16,799 nucleotides of DNA from Gammaproteobacteria bacterium (lineage in GTDB: Bacteria; Pseudomonadota; Gammaproteobacteria; Enterobacterales; Alteromonadaceae): NCBI GenBank assembly GCA_027484495.1, contig JAIXSW010000290.1, positions 1 to 16,799 of the forward strand, given 5' to 3'. Of the stretch, positions 1 to 8,073 are shown piece by piece. The position numbers were made by a program, and so were the translations under genes. Position 1 is the first letter of the stretch; each line of letters opens with the position of its first letter. The notes beneath the pieces were generated by a model. It was not told where the DNA came from. It saw only the letters and a list, made by a program, of their open reading frames with translations, and did no database searches.

Positions 1-2241
1 GCTGCACGGCCTTTTGACTATGACGGCTTTACCTTCTCAGCGTCTGGCCAGCTCGGCTACAACGACTTATCCGAGAAAAATGACCCGAAAGCCTCTTTCC
101 TGATCAGCGACCATTTTGCCGACGGCAAATTCGGTGCGTTAATCTCTGGCTCTTTTTCTGAGCGCAGCTTAAAAGATCAGGGTGCCAGTACTGTACGCTG
201 GGCCAACGTCAACGACTTCGGCCGTTATCAGGGTTCAACCACAGCGACTGAACTGAATACCATCAACAACGCCTTCCGGCCACGCTTACCGCGTTACGAT
301 TCGTACACCCATGAAATGGAGCGGGTTGGTGCCAGCGCGGCCTTCCAATACCGGCCGAATGACGACACCAAAATCGATTTGGATATGCTGTATGCCAGCA
401 CCGATGCCACGCGCAACGAGATTTTCCTGCAAGGCATCTTAAATGCCGGCGCCAACCGCCCAACCACGGCGACAGCAGGCAGCGGTGCCACCGGTAACAT
501 GAATGTGCTGGAGTATTTTATCGACGACACCAACACCATGACCTACGGTAAGTTTGAAAACGCCACGGTTCGCGCGGAAAACCGCTTTGACGAACTCGGC
601 ACCGACTTCCACCAGATCAACCTGAATTTCGCCCACCACATCAATGACAACTGGAAAATTGATGCGATGGTGGGTACCGCAGTGTCGAAATTCGATAACC
701 CGGTGCAAACCACACTGGTGATGGAAAAAACCGGCGCGGCTTTCAGTTACGACTATCGCGACGGTGCGCGCCAAAGCCCAATCCTGAGCTTCGGCGACAG
801 CATTTTCCAACCTGCCGGCTGGACCTCGAACTCAGTGCGGCTGCGCCCGCTCGGTGCTGAAAACCAGTTCGACAGTGCGGAACTGAATCTGACCTGGACC
901 GTCAACGATGTCTGGACCGTCAAAGGCGGTCTGCACCAGAAAGACTTCAGCTTCGAAAGTTATGAAGCGCGGCGTCAGACTGAAAACGGCGCCGGGATTG
1001 TCTACACACCAGATTTAATCAAAACCTACAACTCTGGGCTGGGCCCAAATCCAAACTGGCTGGTGCCAGATTTTGCCGCCATCGACGCCAAATACGGCAT
1101 CTATAGCAACAGCGGTGTGTTCACGGTCAGCAGAGATTTCCGTCGCGACGATAACTATTCAGCCGAAGAAAACACCCAAGGCATCTGGCTGATGGCGAAC
1201 TTCAATACCTACTTAAATGAAGCGCCGTTCTGGGGTAACGCCGGCGTGCGCCGTGTTGAGACCGAACAAAGTTCTACCGCCTGGGCAACTGTCGGTGTCA
1301 CCCCAACGCAGGTGACTGTCGAGCATAAATATGACGAACTGCTGCCATCACTGAACCTGAACTATGAACCCTGGGAAGACGTGATCGTGCGCTTTGGTTA
1401 TGCCGAAGTGATGGCGCGCGCTGGCCTCGGTGCCATTCGGCCGAACGTGTCGGTCTCGGTGTCCGGCAGTGCGCGTAGTGTCGCCGGTGGTAACCCATAT
1501 CTGGAACCAACCCGCGCCAAAACTTACGATTTAGGTCTGGAAATGTACTTCAGCGACGAGTCGATGCTCGGCATAGCGCTATTCCAGAAAGATATCGACA
1601 GCCATGTCCAGACACTGCGGGAAACCAAAGCGTTCACTGAAACCGGCTTACCGGTATCGGCTGCGGTTGCCGCCTGTACTGCAGGCCCTGGTTACGGCGA
1701 GGCGACCGGCTGTACTGAAAACGTCGACTGGTCAATCACCACGCCATTAAATGGCCCTGGCGGTGATTTAAAAGGCTATGAGATCAGCTATCAGCTGCCA
1801 TTTACCTTCCTGCCGGATTTCTGGAATCGTTTTGGTTTTATCGGCAACTACACCCACGTGTCAGCGCAAATGGACTACATCAACACCACTGGTGTGGTGC
1901 AGGCGACGCGTGACCTGACCGGTTTGTCGCGCTCGACTGTGGCCGCCACGCTGTATTACGAGCATGAAAAACTCAATGCCCGCGTCAGTCTTGCCAAACG
2001 CGACAAGTACTTAACTACTGCCATCGGCCGTGAAAACAACGACATGGAAGGCACCAATGCCACCACCAACGTCGATGCGTCGATGAGTTATGCCTTCACC
2101 GAGCAATGGAAAGTCAGCTTTGAAGCGCTGAACCTGACCAACGAAGTCGATGACCAGTGGGTTGACAGTGCCGGTGACCGCCTGACTTATTACCATGAGA
2201 CAGGCCGCCAGTATTACCTCGGCGTGCAATACAAATATTGA
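1..2241 (+). CDS. TonB-dependent receptor, oligosaccharide type (5'-truncated by window)
   Basis: Outer-membrane beta-barrel receptor that would import oligosaccharides with TonB/ExbBD energy. The reading frame is open from base 1, so the signal peptide, plug and early barrel lie outside the window; 746 residues are visible. The visible part alternates amphipathic strands with long Asn/Gly/Asp/Thr-rich loops, contains the barrel-type segment beginning ARPFDYDGFTFSASGQ at the very start, and ends with an aromatic residue (YLGVQYKY), the usual outer-membrane assembly signal. From memory the style fits the large Caulobacter/Alteromonadales receptors (TIGR01782-like) that sit beside polysaccharide-degradation genes. 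The three genes downstream are pectin enzymes, so pectin or rhamnogalacturonan fragments are the likely ligand; this is inference from neighbours. A cysteine pair sits in a loop near residues 560-575 of the visible part. A hairpin follows the stop codon. Confidence 0.93.
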   Translation, partial: AARPFDYDGFTFSASGQLGYNDLSEKNDPKASFLISDHFADGKFGALISGSFSERSLKDQGASTVRWANVNDFGRYQGSTTATELNTINNAFRPRLPRYDSYTHEMERVGASAAFQYRPNDDTKIDLDMLYASTDATRNEIFLQGILNAGANRPTTATAGSGATGNMNVLEYFIDDTNTMTYGKFENATVRAENRFDELGTDFHQINLNFAHHINDNWKIDAMVGTAVSKFDNPVQTTLVMEKTGAAFSYDYRDGARQSPILSFGDSIFQPAGWTSNSVRLRPLGAENQFDSAELNLTWTVNDVWTVKGGLHQKDFSFESYEARRQTENGAGIVYTPDLIKTYNSGLGPNPNWLVPDFAAIDAKYGIYSNSGVFTVSRDFRRDDNYSAEENTQGIWLMANFNTYLNEAPFWGNAGVRRVETEQSSTAWATVGVTPTQVTVEHKYDELLPSLNLNYEPWEDVIVRFGYAEVMARAGLGAIRPNVSVSVSGSARSVAGGNPYLEPTRAKTYDLGLEMYFSDESMLGIALFQKDIDSHVQTLRETKAFTETGLPVSAAVAACTAGPGYGEATGCTENVDWSITTPLNGPGGDLKGYEISYQLPFTFLPDFWNRFGFIGNYTHVSAQMDYINTTGVVQATRDLTGLSRSTVAATLYYEHEKLNARVSLAKRDKYLTTAIGRENNDMEGTNATTNVDASMSYAFTEQWKVSFEALNLTNEVDDQWVDSAGDRLTYYHETGRQYYLGVQYKY

Positions 2242-2264
2242 TGCTTGACTGACATGTTGTAAGG

Positions 2265-2292
2265 GGAGCCGTTTTACGCCGGCTCCGGTTTT
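2265..2292 (+). terminator. Candidate intrinsic terminator after the TonB receptor gene
   Basis: A 7-bp perfect stem GGAGCCG/CGGCTCC (2265-2271 and 2280-2286) with an 8-nt loop is followed after GG by TTTTAT. It lies about 25 bases past the receptor stop. The U tract is short, so it may only attenuate read-through into the pectin enzyme genes, which would keep receptor mRNA higher than enzyme mRNA. Confidence 0.5.
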
Positions 2293-2458
2293 ATCTCCCG
2301 GCAAGGAGCAGATCGGCGAGTTCCAACCGATTTGATTTCCTGGATGTTTGCAGCGGGTGCGCCTTGCCCGCTGCCTTTTTCTGCAGGTATCTACTGTGTT
2401 TAATCGCTTTATGTTGCCCCTGATAAGCTCACGACCGCATACCAGTGCGGATTATTTG

Positions 2459-4942
2459 ATGCCAGCGCGGCCTGTGGCTCTTATCGTTGCCGCCGCATTG
2501 CTTGGCGCCTGCGCCAAAGCGACCCCGCCTGCGGCCACCACCACGACGACGGCGTCAGCCGGTCTGGCTGAATTGACCGTCACCAATCCATCGGCCTTTG
2601 CCCGGCCGGATTCAGCCGTGACGTTGGCTTTCGCCGATTTAGGCGTCGTCGGTACTCCGGGTGCGTTATCGGTCTGGGCTGGTGCGCGCGAAGTGCCCAG
2701 CCAGCTGATCGACAGCGACGGTAATGGCAGCCTCGACAGCCTGTTGGCGATGGCAGATTTTGCTGCCGGCGAGCAGCAACAATGGCAGGTCAAACCCATC
2801 CCGGCTACAGCCAGCGTCAAACGTACCGCCGCTGAGATTTCGCAAAAAACCGGCGGGCAGTGGCAAGGCAAAGTCTATAAAGGCGGCACTTTTGAGAACG
2901 TGCAAAGCCTGACACCGCCGCCGCAATATACTGATCATTCTGAATTTATCCGCTACGAAGGCCCGGGCATTGAGTCGGACCGCGTGGCGTACCGCATTTA
3001 CCTCGACTGGCGCAATGGCTTTGATATTTTTGGTAATATCACCGGCAGCCCGGTGCTGCATCAGGTCGGTTTGGATGGCTACAGCTCGTATCACAGCATG
3101 CAGCCCTGGGGCCTGGATTTACTTAAAGTCGGCAAATCTTTAGGCGCCGGTGGTTTTGGTTATTGGGACGGCAGTGCGGCACAAGGCGTGTCAGTGCTTA
3201 AAGGCCACAGCGCGACTATTCACCAGTCCGGCCCGTTGTTTTCATCGATGAGTATCGATTATCACAACTGGCAAATCGCCGGCCGCACGCTGGATGTGCG
3301 CGCGCACCTGAGTATGCAGGCTGGTAGCCGGTTGCTGCGCAACCAGCTGGAACTGAAAGCGCCAACTGGCAATGCTGCGCCTTTGGATAATCTGGCGATT
3401 GGTCTGGTGAAACACGCCGGTACCGAACTGCTGCAAGGCACGCTGGAAGTGTCCGGTCATCAATACACTTACCTCGCGACTTATGGCAAACAAAGCCTGA
3501 ATAACGATTTACTGGGCATGGCGGTGATCTTCAAACGCGGCAAACTGCAGAAACTGACCGCAGATGCCAACAGTCATGTCGCGGTGATGGAGTTAACCGG
3601 CTTAGCACCTGCCACAGTCGGCAGCGTCAATCCGGCCCGCAAGCTGGATTATCACCTGCTGGCCGCCTGGCAAGGCGAGAAGAACGGCATCACCAATCAG
3701 GCTGATTTTGTGGCCTACTTACAGCAGCAACTGGAAATTCTGGACCGGCCTATCCGCGTCAAAATCAGTAATGCGGCCACAAAAGCGGCTGTCAGCCAGC
3801 CACTCACGGCGCAACAGGCGCTGTACTGGAGCCAGCAACTGGCCGATGCCGGCTTAAAATTGCAGGCGCCGCATTATGTCTGGGGCGGCTGGGATTTTGA
3901 GCGCGAGCGCCCCACCACTTTTGAATACACCACCGGCCTGCTGTTGCAGGCCTTTGACGACTTGCATCAGCTCGCACCAAACCCGGCCTATAAAACAGCG
4001 ATGCTGAATATGGCCGACTCTTTTGTCGCCGCCGATGGCAGTATTCACAGCTATCAGCGCGAAAAATTTAATATCGACAGTATCAACAGCGGCAATGTGC
4101 TGCTGCGCGCCTATGAGCAAACCGGTGAAGCCAAATACCAAAAAGCCACCGCCTTGTTACGCGACCAGCTCAAAGATCACCCGAAAACCAGCAATGGCGC
4201 GTTTTGGCACAAAAAAATCTATCCTCATCAGGTCTGGCTGGACGGCGTCTACATGGGCATCCCGTTTCTGGCGCATCACAACCAACTGTTTAACAACGGC
4301 CAGGGTTTAGAAGAAGTGGTGCATGAATTTGTTGCGGTGCGCGACAAGCTGCGCGACCCGGCAACCGGTTTGTATTTCCATGGCTGGGATGAAAAAAAGC
4401 AGCAGGTGTGGGCCGATAAAACCACTGGCTTGTCGCCGGAATTCTGGAGCCGTGGCATCGGCTGGTTAGCGATGGCGGTGGTCGATACGCTGGACTACAT
4501 TCCACGCGAGCGCAGCGATTTACGCGAACCGCTGCAGCAGATGGCCCGTGAATTGGCAGTCGCGTTAAAAGCGCACGTCGACCCGGCATCCAATGTCTGG
4601 TATCAAATTCCGAATAAACCCGGTGTTGCCGGCAATTATCTGGAATCAAGCGCCAGCAGTATGTTTGTCTATTTCTATGCCAAGGCGCTGAATCAGGGGT
4701 TGATCGACAAAAGCTATCAGGCCTTCACGCTTGCGGCTTATCAGGGGCTGCTGAACCAGTTTGTACTGGTCGATGCCAACGGCACTGCGCATCTGACCCA
4801 GATGGTGCAGGTTGCAGGCCTCGGTTTTGGCCGTGACGGCAGCTATGACTACTACCAGAATGAGCCAGTGATCCGCAACGATGCCAAAGGCGTCGGTCCA
4901 TTTATCATGGCCGGGGTGCAGGTTGCGCGTCTGCTGCAATAA
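2459..4942 (+). CDS. DUF4861-GH105 fusion lipoprotein, unsaturated glucuronyl/rhamnogalacturonyl hydrolase
   Basis: Predicted lipoprotein that would remove the unsaturated uronic acid from oligosaccharides made by pectin or rhamnogalacturonan lyases. The chosen ATG gives 827 residues beginning MPARPVALIVAAALLGAC, with lipobox LGAC (Cys18) followed by a Thr/Ala-rich linker. The frame extends upstream to a TTG at 2348 and has an ATG at 2411, but these put 16 or more residues before the signal peptide. Residues ~36-430 match what I know of DUF4861 (NPSAF, SQLIDSDGNG, DRVAYRIY). Residues ~470-827 match GH105/YteR: INSGNVLLRAYEQTG, HKKIYPHQVWLDGVYMG, GLYFHGWDE, SRGIGWLAMAVVDTLDY, NYLESSASSMFVY and KGVGPFI. 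The catalytic acid would be Asp595 in VWLDG. The 3' end overlaps the longest form of the next gene by 62 bases, which suggests co-transcription. Family assignment is firm for the GH part; the exact substrate is not decided. Confidence 0.9.
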   Translation: MPARPVALIVAAALLGACAKATPPAATTTTTASAGLAELTVTNPSAFARPDSAVTLAFADLGVVGTPGALSVWAGAREVPSQLIDSDGNGSLDSLLAMADFAAGEQQQWQVKPIPATASVKRTAAEISQKTGGQWQGKVYKGGTFENVQSLTPPPQYTDHSEFIRYEGPGIESDRVAYRIYLDWRNGFDIFGNITGSPVLHQVGLDGYSSYHSMQPWGLDLLKVGKSLGAGGFGYWDGSAAQGVSVLKGHSATIHQSGPLFSSMSIDYHNWQIAGRTLDVRAHLSMQAGSRLLRNQLELKAPTGNAAPLDNLAIGLVKHAGTELLQGTLEVSGHQYTYLATYGKQSLNNDLLGMAVIFKRGKLQKLTADANSHVAVMELTGLAPATVGSVNPARKLDYHLLAAWQGEKNGITNQADFVAYLQQQLEILDRPIRVKISNAATKAAVSQPLTAQQALYWSQQLADAGLKLQAPHYVWGGWDFERERPTTFEYTTGLLLQAFDDLHQLAPNPAYKTAMLNMADSFVAADGSIHSYQREKFNIDSINSGNVLLRAYEQTGEAKYQKATALLRDQLKDHPKTSNGAFWHKKIYPHQVWLDGVYMGIPFLAHHNQLFNNGQGLEEVVHEFVAVRDKLRDPATGLYFHGWDEKKQQVWADKTTGLSPEFWSRGIGWLAMAVVDTLDYIPRERSDLREPLQQMARELAVALKAHVDPASNVWYQIPNKPGVAGNYLESSASSMFVYFYAKALNQGLIDKSYQAFTLAAYQGLLNQFVLVDANGTAHLTQMVQVAGLGFGRDGSYDYYQNEPVIRNDAKGVGPFIMAGVQVARLLQ

Positions 4943-6107
4943 AGTTTTGCTTTGGGTGTTGGCCTGCTGCTGCGCGCTGCTGTCTGTCAGTAATGCTGAT
5001 GCGGCAGACGTTACAGCTAAAGCGCCAGCGGCGGCGAATACACAGCAGCCACCGCTGTGGCGTCAGGTCGCAGCAACCGGCGCGCCAGACAGCTTCCGCA
5101 CTATTCAGGCGGCTCTCGATAGTCTGCCAACCACAGGCCCGGACGCAAAGCGCTGGGCCGTGATCCGCATTGCGCCTGGGCTGTACCGCGAGAAGCTGTT
5201 TTTAACGCGTGACAAAGTGGTGCTGGCCGGCAGTGGCTTAAGCCAGACCATTATCCAATACCCGATACTTCGCCAGCATTTTCTGGCGGCGCGCCAGACT
5301 TTTTCCAGAACGGCGCTGCCCTCTGGTGTCCGTGGTTTACAACAGCAGCTAGAAAAAGACTGGGGCGCGGCGGTGGTTAATATTGCCGCCAGTGATATTC
5401 AGCTGTTGGATTTGGCTGTGCACAACAGTTACGCCTTAGAGAACCCGCAAGATCCGGCGCGGTTTGAACATCAGTTTGCCGTGCGCGGTTTTGCCAACGC
5501 CAGCCGCATCATCACCGACCAAAGCCAGTTTGCCAGCAATGGCGCCGATACGATGAGCCTGTGGAACAAACAAAACGGTATGTATTTGCACCGCCACAGC
5601 TTTTTCAGCGGCCGGGTCGATATGCTTTGCCCGCGTGGCAGCGCTTTGGTGCTCGACAGCGATTTTGTGAACCATAATCAGGCGGCAACGCTGTGGCACG
5701 ACGGCGAGCTGTCGCCCGAGCAACAGCTGGTCGTGCTGAATTCGCGCTTTCACGGCGTCAGCGGCTTTATGCTCGGCCGGCGTCATTACGATGGCCAGTT
5801 TGTGCTGGCTGGCAACACATTCAGCAGTGCATTGGCTGACCAGCCGATTTTCCGCCGCACTTATCCCGAAGAGCCACATCGCGACCAACCTAACCGTTAT
5901 GGCGACCGGAATTTCTATTTGCAGAACCACATCCAGAACCAAATGCAAAACCAAAGCCCGGCCTACGGCTGGCTCACCGACAATTTCAGCGCTGCGCAAG
6001 CAACCGCCTACGCCGATGCGCAAAGCGCCAGCCTGACTGTGTTCGGCAATCGCTGGCAACCACTGGCAGAACTGGCCCGCAGCCGGCAATGGCTCAACAA
6101 CGAATAA
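4881..6107 (+). CDS. Exported pectin methylesterase (CE8 pectinesterase family)
   Basis: Would hydrolyse methyl esters of homogalacturonan, releasing methanol and exposing polygalacturonate for lyases. The protein of 408 residues has a hydrophobic signal segment (VLLWVLACCCALLSVSNADA, residues ~22-41) and then a right-handed beta-helix-type sequence. Visible CE8 signatures are FRTIQAALDSLP, IAPGLYREKLFL and, in the active-site region, Asp223 (NGADTM), Asp247 (GRVDML) and Arg300 (LGRRH). These correspond to the two catalytic Asp and the Arg of QDT, VDF and LGRPW in classical enzymes. The usual Gln before the first Asp is Ala here and LGRPW reads LGRRH, so this is a divergent branch. The start is unsure: ATG 4881 lies inside the upstream gene and leaves a long n-region, while TTG 4923 would give MRVCCNKVLLWVL with a GGGG upstream. 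Overlap with the GH105 gene implies translational coupling. Confidence 0.87.
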   Translation: MPKASVHLSWPGCRLRVCCNKVLLWVLACCCALLSVSNADAADVTAKAPAAANTQQPPLWRQVAATGAPDSFRTIQAALDSLPTTGPDAKRWAVIRIAPGLYREKLFLTRDKVVLAGSGLSQTIIQYPILRQHFLAARQTFSRTALPSGVRGLQQQLEKDWGAAVVNIAASDIQLLDLAVHNSYALENPQDPARFEHQFAVRGFANASRIITDQSQFASNGADTMSLWNKQNGMYLHRHSFFSGRVDMLCPRGSALVLDSDFVNHNQAATLWHDGELSPEQQLVVLNSRFHGVSGFMLGRRHYDGQFVLAGNTFSSALADQPIFRRTYPEEPHRDQPNRYGDRNFYLQNHIQNQMQNQSPAYGWLTDNFSAAQATAYADAQSASLTVFGNRWQPLAELARSRQWLNNE

Positions 6108-6177
6108 ACAATCACTTGGGTACGGACTTACGAAACGCCACGGCACATACCGCCACGAAAAATAGCCCAACAACCGG

Positions 6178-6978
6178 ATGACCCCAATGACCAAATTCGC
6201 TACTGTATGTTTTTTCCTGATGGGACTTTTGATGCTGCCTTCTTCGACTCAAGCCACCGGCATTCCAACCGGCACCAGCACCTCGATGCCAGCCCCGCGC
6301 CTGCATCTGGTGGGCGATTCCACGATGGCCGACAAACCTAACCTGAATTACCCCGAACGCGGCTGGGGCCAGCTGCTGCGCGCTTTTATGTTGCCGGAAC
6401 TGTCGATCATCAATCACGCCGCCAATGGCCGCAGCACACTGCGTTTCCTGAACGAAGGCCGCTGGCAGTTGTTAGTCAGTGACTTAACTGCAGGCGATTA
6501 TGTGCTGATCCAGTTTGGTCACAATGACCAGAAAAAAGACGATCCGGCGCGTTATGCCGCAGTGGACTCGACCTACCCGCAGCTGCTGCGCCGTTTTATC
6601 AGCGAAGTCCGCAGCAAAGGCGCGATTCCTATGCTCGCCACCTCGATTTGCCGGCGCAGTTTTAATGACAAAGGCGAGCTGGAAAACAATCTGGCCGAGT
6701 ACGCCGCAGCCGCGCGCAAAGTTGCCGCTAGTGAAAAGGTTGAACTCTTTGATTTAAATGCCCAAAGCTGCAGCGATATTGGCAAATTCGGCCAGGCCAA
6801 CAGCCAGGCCTATTTCATCCAAATCCCCGCCGGCCTGTATCAACAATTCCCGGACGGCAAAATCGACAACACGCACTTGTCTGTGCAAGGCGCCAGCTGG
6901 ATAGCCCAGCTGTTTGTCCGCGACTTAAAAGCCCGCCAACACCCGCTGGCTAAGTACGTCTGGCGGGAGCTGTTATAG
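6178..6978 (+). CDS. Exported rhamnogalacturonan acetylesterase (SGNH/GDSL, CE12)
   Basis: SGNH hydrolase of 266 residues that would remove acetyl groups from rhamnogalacturonan I or pectin. The signal peptide is KFATVCFFLMGLLMLPSSTQA, with cleavage likely after Ala26. The four SGNH blocks are visible: GDSTM with nucleophile Ser48, ANGRSTLRF with Gly84, QFGHND with Asn116, and DNTHLS with Asp230 and His233. GDSTMA rather than GDSL and the spacing fit the rhamnogalacturonan acetylesterase branch (RGAE/YxiM-like). Two starts are possible: ATG 6178, or ATG 6187, which has GGAT about 9 bases upstream and gives MTKFATV. It follows the pectinesterase by 70 bases with no terminator-like hairpin between them, so it is probably the last gene of the pectin operon. 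The next ~700 bases carry no convincing gene. Confidence 0.92.
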   Translation: MTPMTKFATVCFFLMGLLMLPSSTQATGIPTGTSTSMPAPRLHLVGDSTMADKPNLNYPERGWGQLLRAFMLPELSIINHAANGRSTLRFLNEGRWQLLVSDLTAGDYVLIQFGHNDQKKDDPARYAAVDSTYPQLLRRFISEVRSKGAIPMLATSICRRSFNDKGELENNLAEYAAAARKVAASEKVELFDLNAQSCSDIGKFGQANSQAYFIQIPAGLYQQFPDGKIDNTHLSVQGASWIAQLFVRDLKARQHPLAKYVWRELL

Positions 6979-7172
6979 CAGACTGGCTTCATTGAGTTTC
7001 AGCCGAATTTTTGTAAAAACGCGTAGGTACGTGCAAGCGAAGCTCGCTGGGCGTCACACGCCGTACATAACGATGCTTTTGTGGAATCCGATATAAAACT
7101 GTTGGTCGCCACAAACTTGCCATCACAGACCGTGTATAGTCCCAGTCTGTCGAATCCACCAAGATCAACGAT

Positions 7173-7184
7173 GTGTCCGGACAC
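7173..7184. repeat. 12-bp perfect palindrome GTGTCCGGACAC
   Basis: The sequence equals its own reverse complement. It could be an operator half-site pair or the remnant end of an insertion sequence. No partner end or transposase fragment was recognised nearby, so function is open. Confidence 0.4.
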
Positions 7185-7381
7185 TTAATCCGGCGCCTAC
7201 AACCCCACACCGCCACCACAAAATATCACGCCAATTTACCACCACGATCACTCGCGACTTACCACCCGTTGCACTTTCTCGTAACCACTAATTTCAGCAA
7301 TCATCCAGTGACTTGAGCGACTGCTAAGAGCCAAAAACGGACATTCCGTTCAGGCTGTTTGATGCTGCGACAGGTGTCAAA

Positions 7382-7408
7382 GGTGCAATTCGCTTTGCTC
7401 ATTGCACC
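7382..7408. repeat. Hairpin repeat, inner left
   Basis: An 8-bp perfect stem GGTGCAAT/ATTGCACC encloses an 11-base TCGC/GCTC-type loop. It is part of the larger nested element and points toward the second hairpin at 7434-7460. Confidence 0.6.
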
Positions 7409-7433
7409 CTACGTTCGGGCATCCGGCTCGTAG

Positions 7434-7460
7434 GGTGGGTAGAGCGAAGCGAAACCCACC
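7434..7460. repeat. Hairpin repeat, inner right
   Basis: A 7-bp perfect stem GGTGGGT/ACCCACC encloses a 13-base loop AGAGCGAAGCGAA. It is the mirror partner of the hairpin at 7382-7408, linked to it by the inverted 9-mers CACCCTACG and CGTAGGGTG. Confidence 0.6.
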
Positions 7461-7683
7461 GGGTGTCGCACACCGGTTGTCGCCAATGTCCGCTTTTGGC
7501 ACATAGCAACTATCCGCTGAAGTGGTACTTTCCATGAATGTGGTGGTGCGATTGATTTGCAACACGTGATCGCAGATCCCGCGAAATCATTTATAAAACC
7601 CAGTCCCTGACGTGATTCATTCACTTCCACCACTGAGGCGCTCGCATGCAGATTTTCAGTGGTACCGACGCTTGACCAAAACG

Positions 7684-7971
7684 CTATTTCAAACATGTAT
7701 TGTTTGCATAATCAAAGCTGCCGCCAGAATCCAGGCATTGGTCAACCTGAATAAATTCATAGAGCTGAAAACTCAGGATCGCTACAGCCAACCAAAAAAC
7801 AAAACCGACCGCAAAGACGAAAAAACCATCTGGATCGACCTTTGATTTGAATGGTCTACAGATTAAATAACCAGTTCCTTTACAGAGGAACTCGACCAAC
7901 ACTTCGTTGAGTATTCTGAAGAAAAACCGACCTGCGACTTCAATAAAATCACCCACTATATCTAAAGCCAT
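7684..7971 (-). CDS. Small membrane protein with C-terminal CLDSGG...C motif, unknown function
   Basis: A hypothetical protein of 95 residues from the ATG at 7971, chosen because AAGGA lies about 12 bases upstream; the frame also extends to an ATG at 8028. Residues ~5-40 are amphipathic or hydrophobic with an ending KGTGYLICRPF, residues ~49-70 form a transmembrane helix (FFVFAVGFVFWLAVAILSFQ), and the tail CLDSGGSFDYANNTC has two Cys (79 and 93). From memory, CLDxGGxxxxxxxxC tails occur in many small proteobacterial membrane or lipoproteins of unknown role, often in accessory DNA; the Cys pair may form a disulfide outside the membrane. It lies 102 bases downstream of the Nudix gene on the same strand. 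The local DNA is more AT-rich than its surroundings, which hints at transfer. Function cannot be stated. Confidence 0.65.
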   Translation of the reverse strand: MALDIVGDFIEVAGRFFFRILNEVLVEFLCKGTGYLICRPFKSKVDPDGFFVFAVGFVFWLAVAILSFQLYEFIQVDQCLDSGGSFDYANNTCLK

Positions 7972-8073
7972 ACACGCATTACTTCCTTGTTTATCTGACG
8001 CTGCGTTCATGCACACAGCAGTTTTCATGGAGTTTTTGCAACAATGCAGCCGGCGAATAGGTAAAACACCGGA

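Larger units (their letters stand above)
7322..7508. repeat. ~187-bp element with 24-bp imperfect terminal inverted repeats (MITE-like)
   Basis: The left end 7322-7345 and the right end 7485-7508 are inverted copies matching at 21 of 24 positions, with the core GCCAAAAACGGACATT and its near-complement AATGTCCGCTTTTGGC. Inside lie two hairpins: 7382-7408 (GGTGCAAT/ATTGCACC) and 7434-7460 (GGTGGGT/ACCCACC). They are joined head to head by CACCCTACG (7405-7413) and CGTAGGGTG (7429-7437). The layout is that of a small non-autonomous mobile or repetitive element with no coding capacity. From memory, similar CCCACC/CCTACG hairpins recur between genes in many proteobacteria. I could not identify a target-site duplication. 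Confidence 0.65.
6979..7683. other. Gene-poor, repeat-rich intergenic stretch
   Basis: About 700 bases without a convincing gene; the short open frames here read through palindromic repeats and resemble no protein I know. It holds a small hairpin GGCGT-CAC-ACGCC near 7049-7061, a hairpin AGCGA-AGC-TCGCT just before it, a 12-bp perfect palindrome at 7173-7184, and the nested repeat element at 7322-7508. By eye the composition is more AT-rich than the flanking pectin genes. No tRNA or rRNA shape was seen. It looks like a site that has collected small repeats after the end of the pectin operon. Confidence 0.6.

Noticed and set aside
439..810. Antisense frame of 123 codons within the TonB receptor gene
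   Set aside because: Shadow frame; the sense protein has clear barrel character throughout.
6989..7219. Open frames over the repeat stretch (e.g. 76 codons on the minus strand)
   Set aside because: They translate hairpin repeats, lack ribosome-binding sites and look like no known protein.
7322..7508. CRISPR array
   Set aside because: The repeats are inverted, not regularly spaced direct repeats with spacers, and there are no cas genes.
7409..7696. 95-codon minus-strand frame ending in the CCCACC hairpin
   Set aside because: Its C-terminal third is the translated palindromic repeat and it overlaps the end of the small membrane protein gene; no transposase motif was seen.
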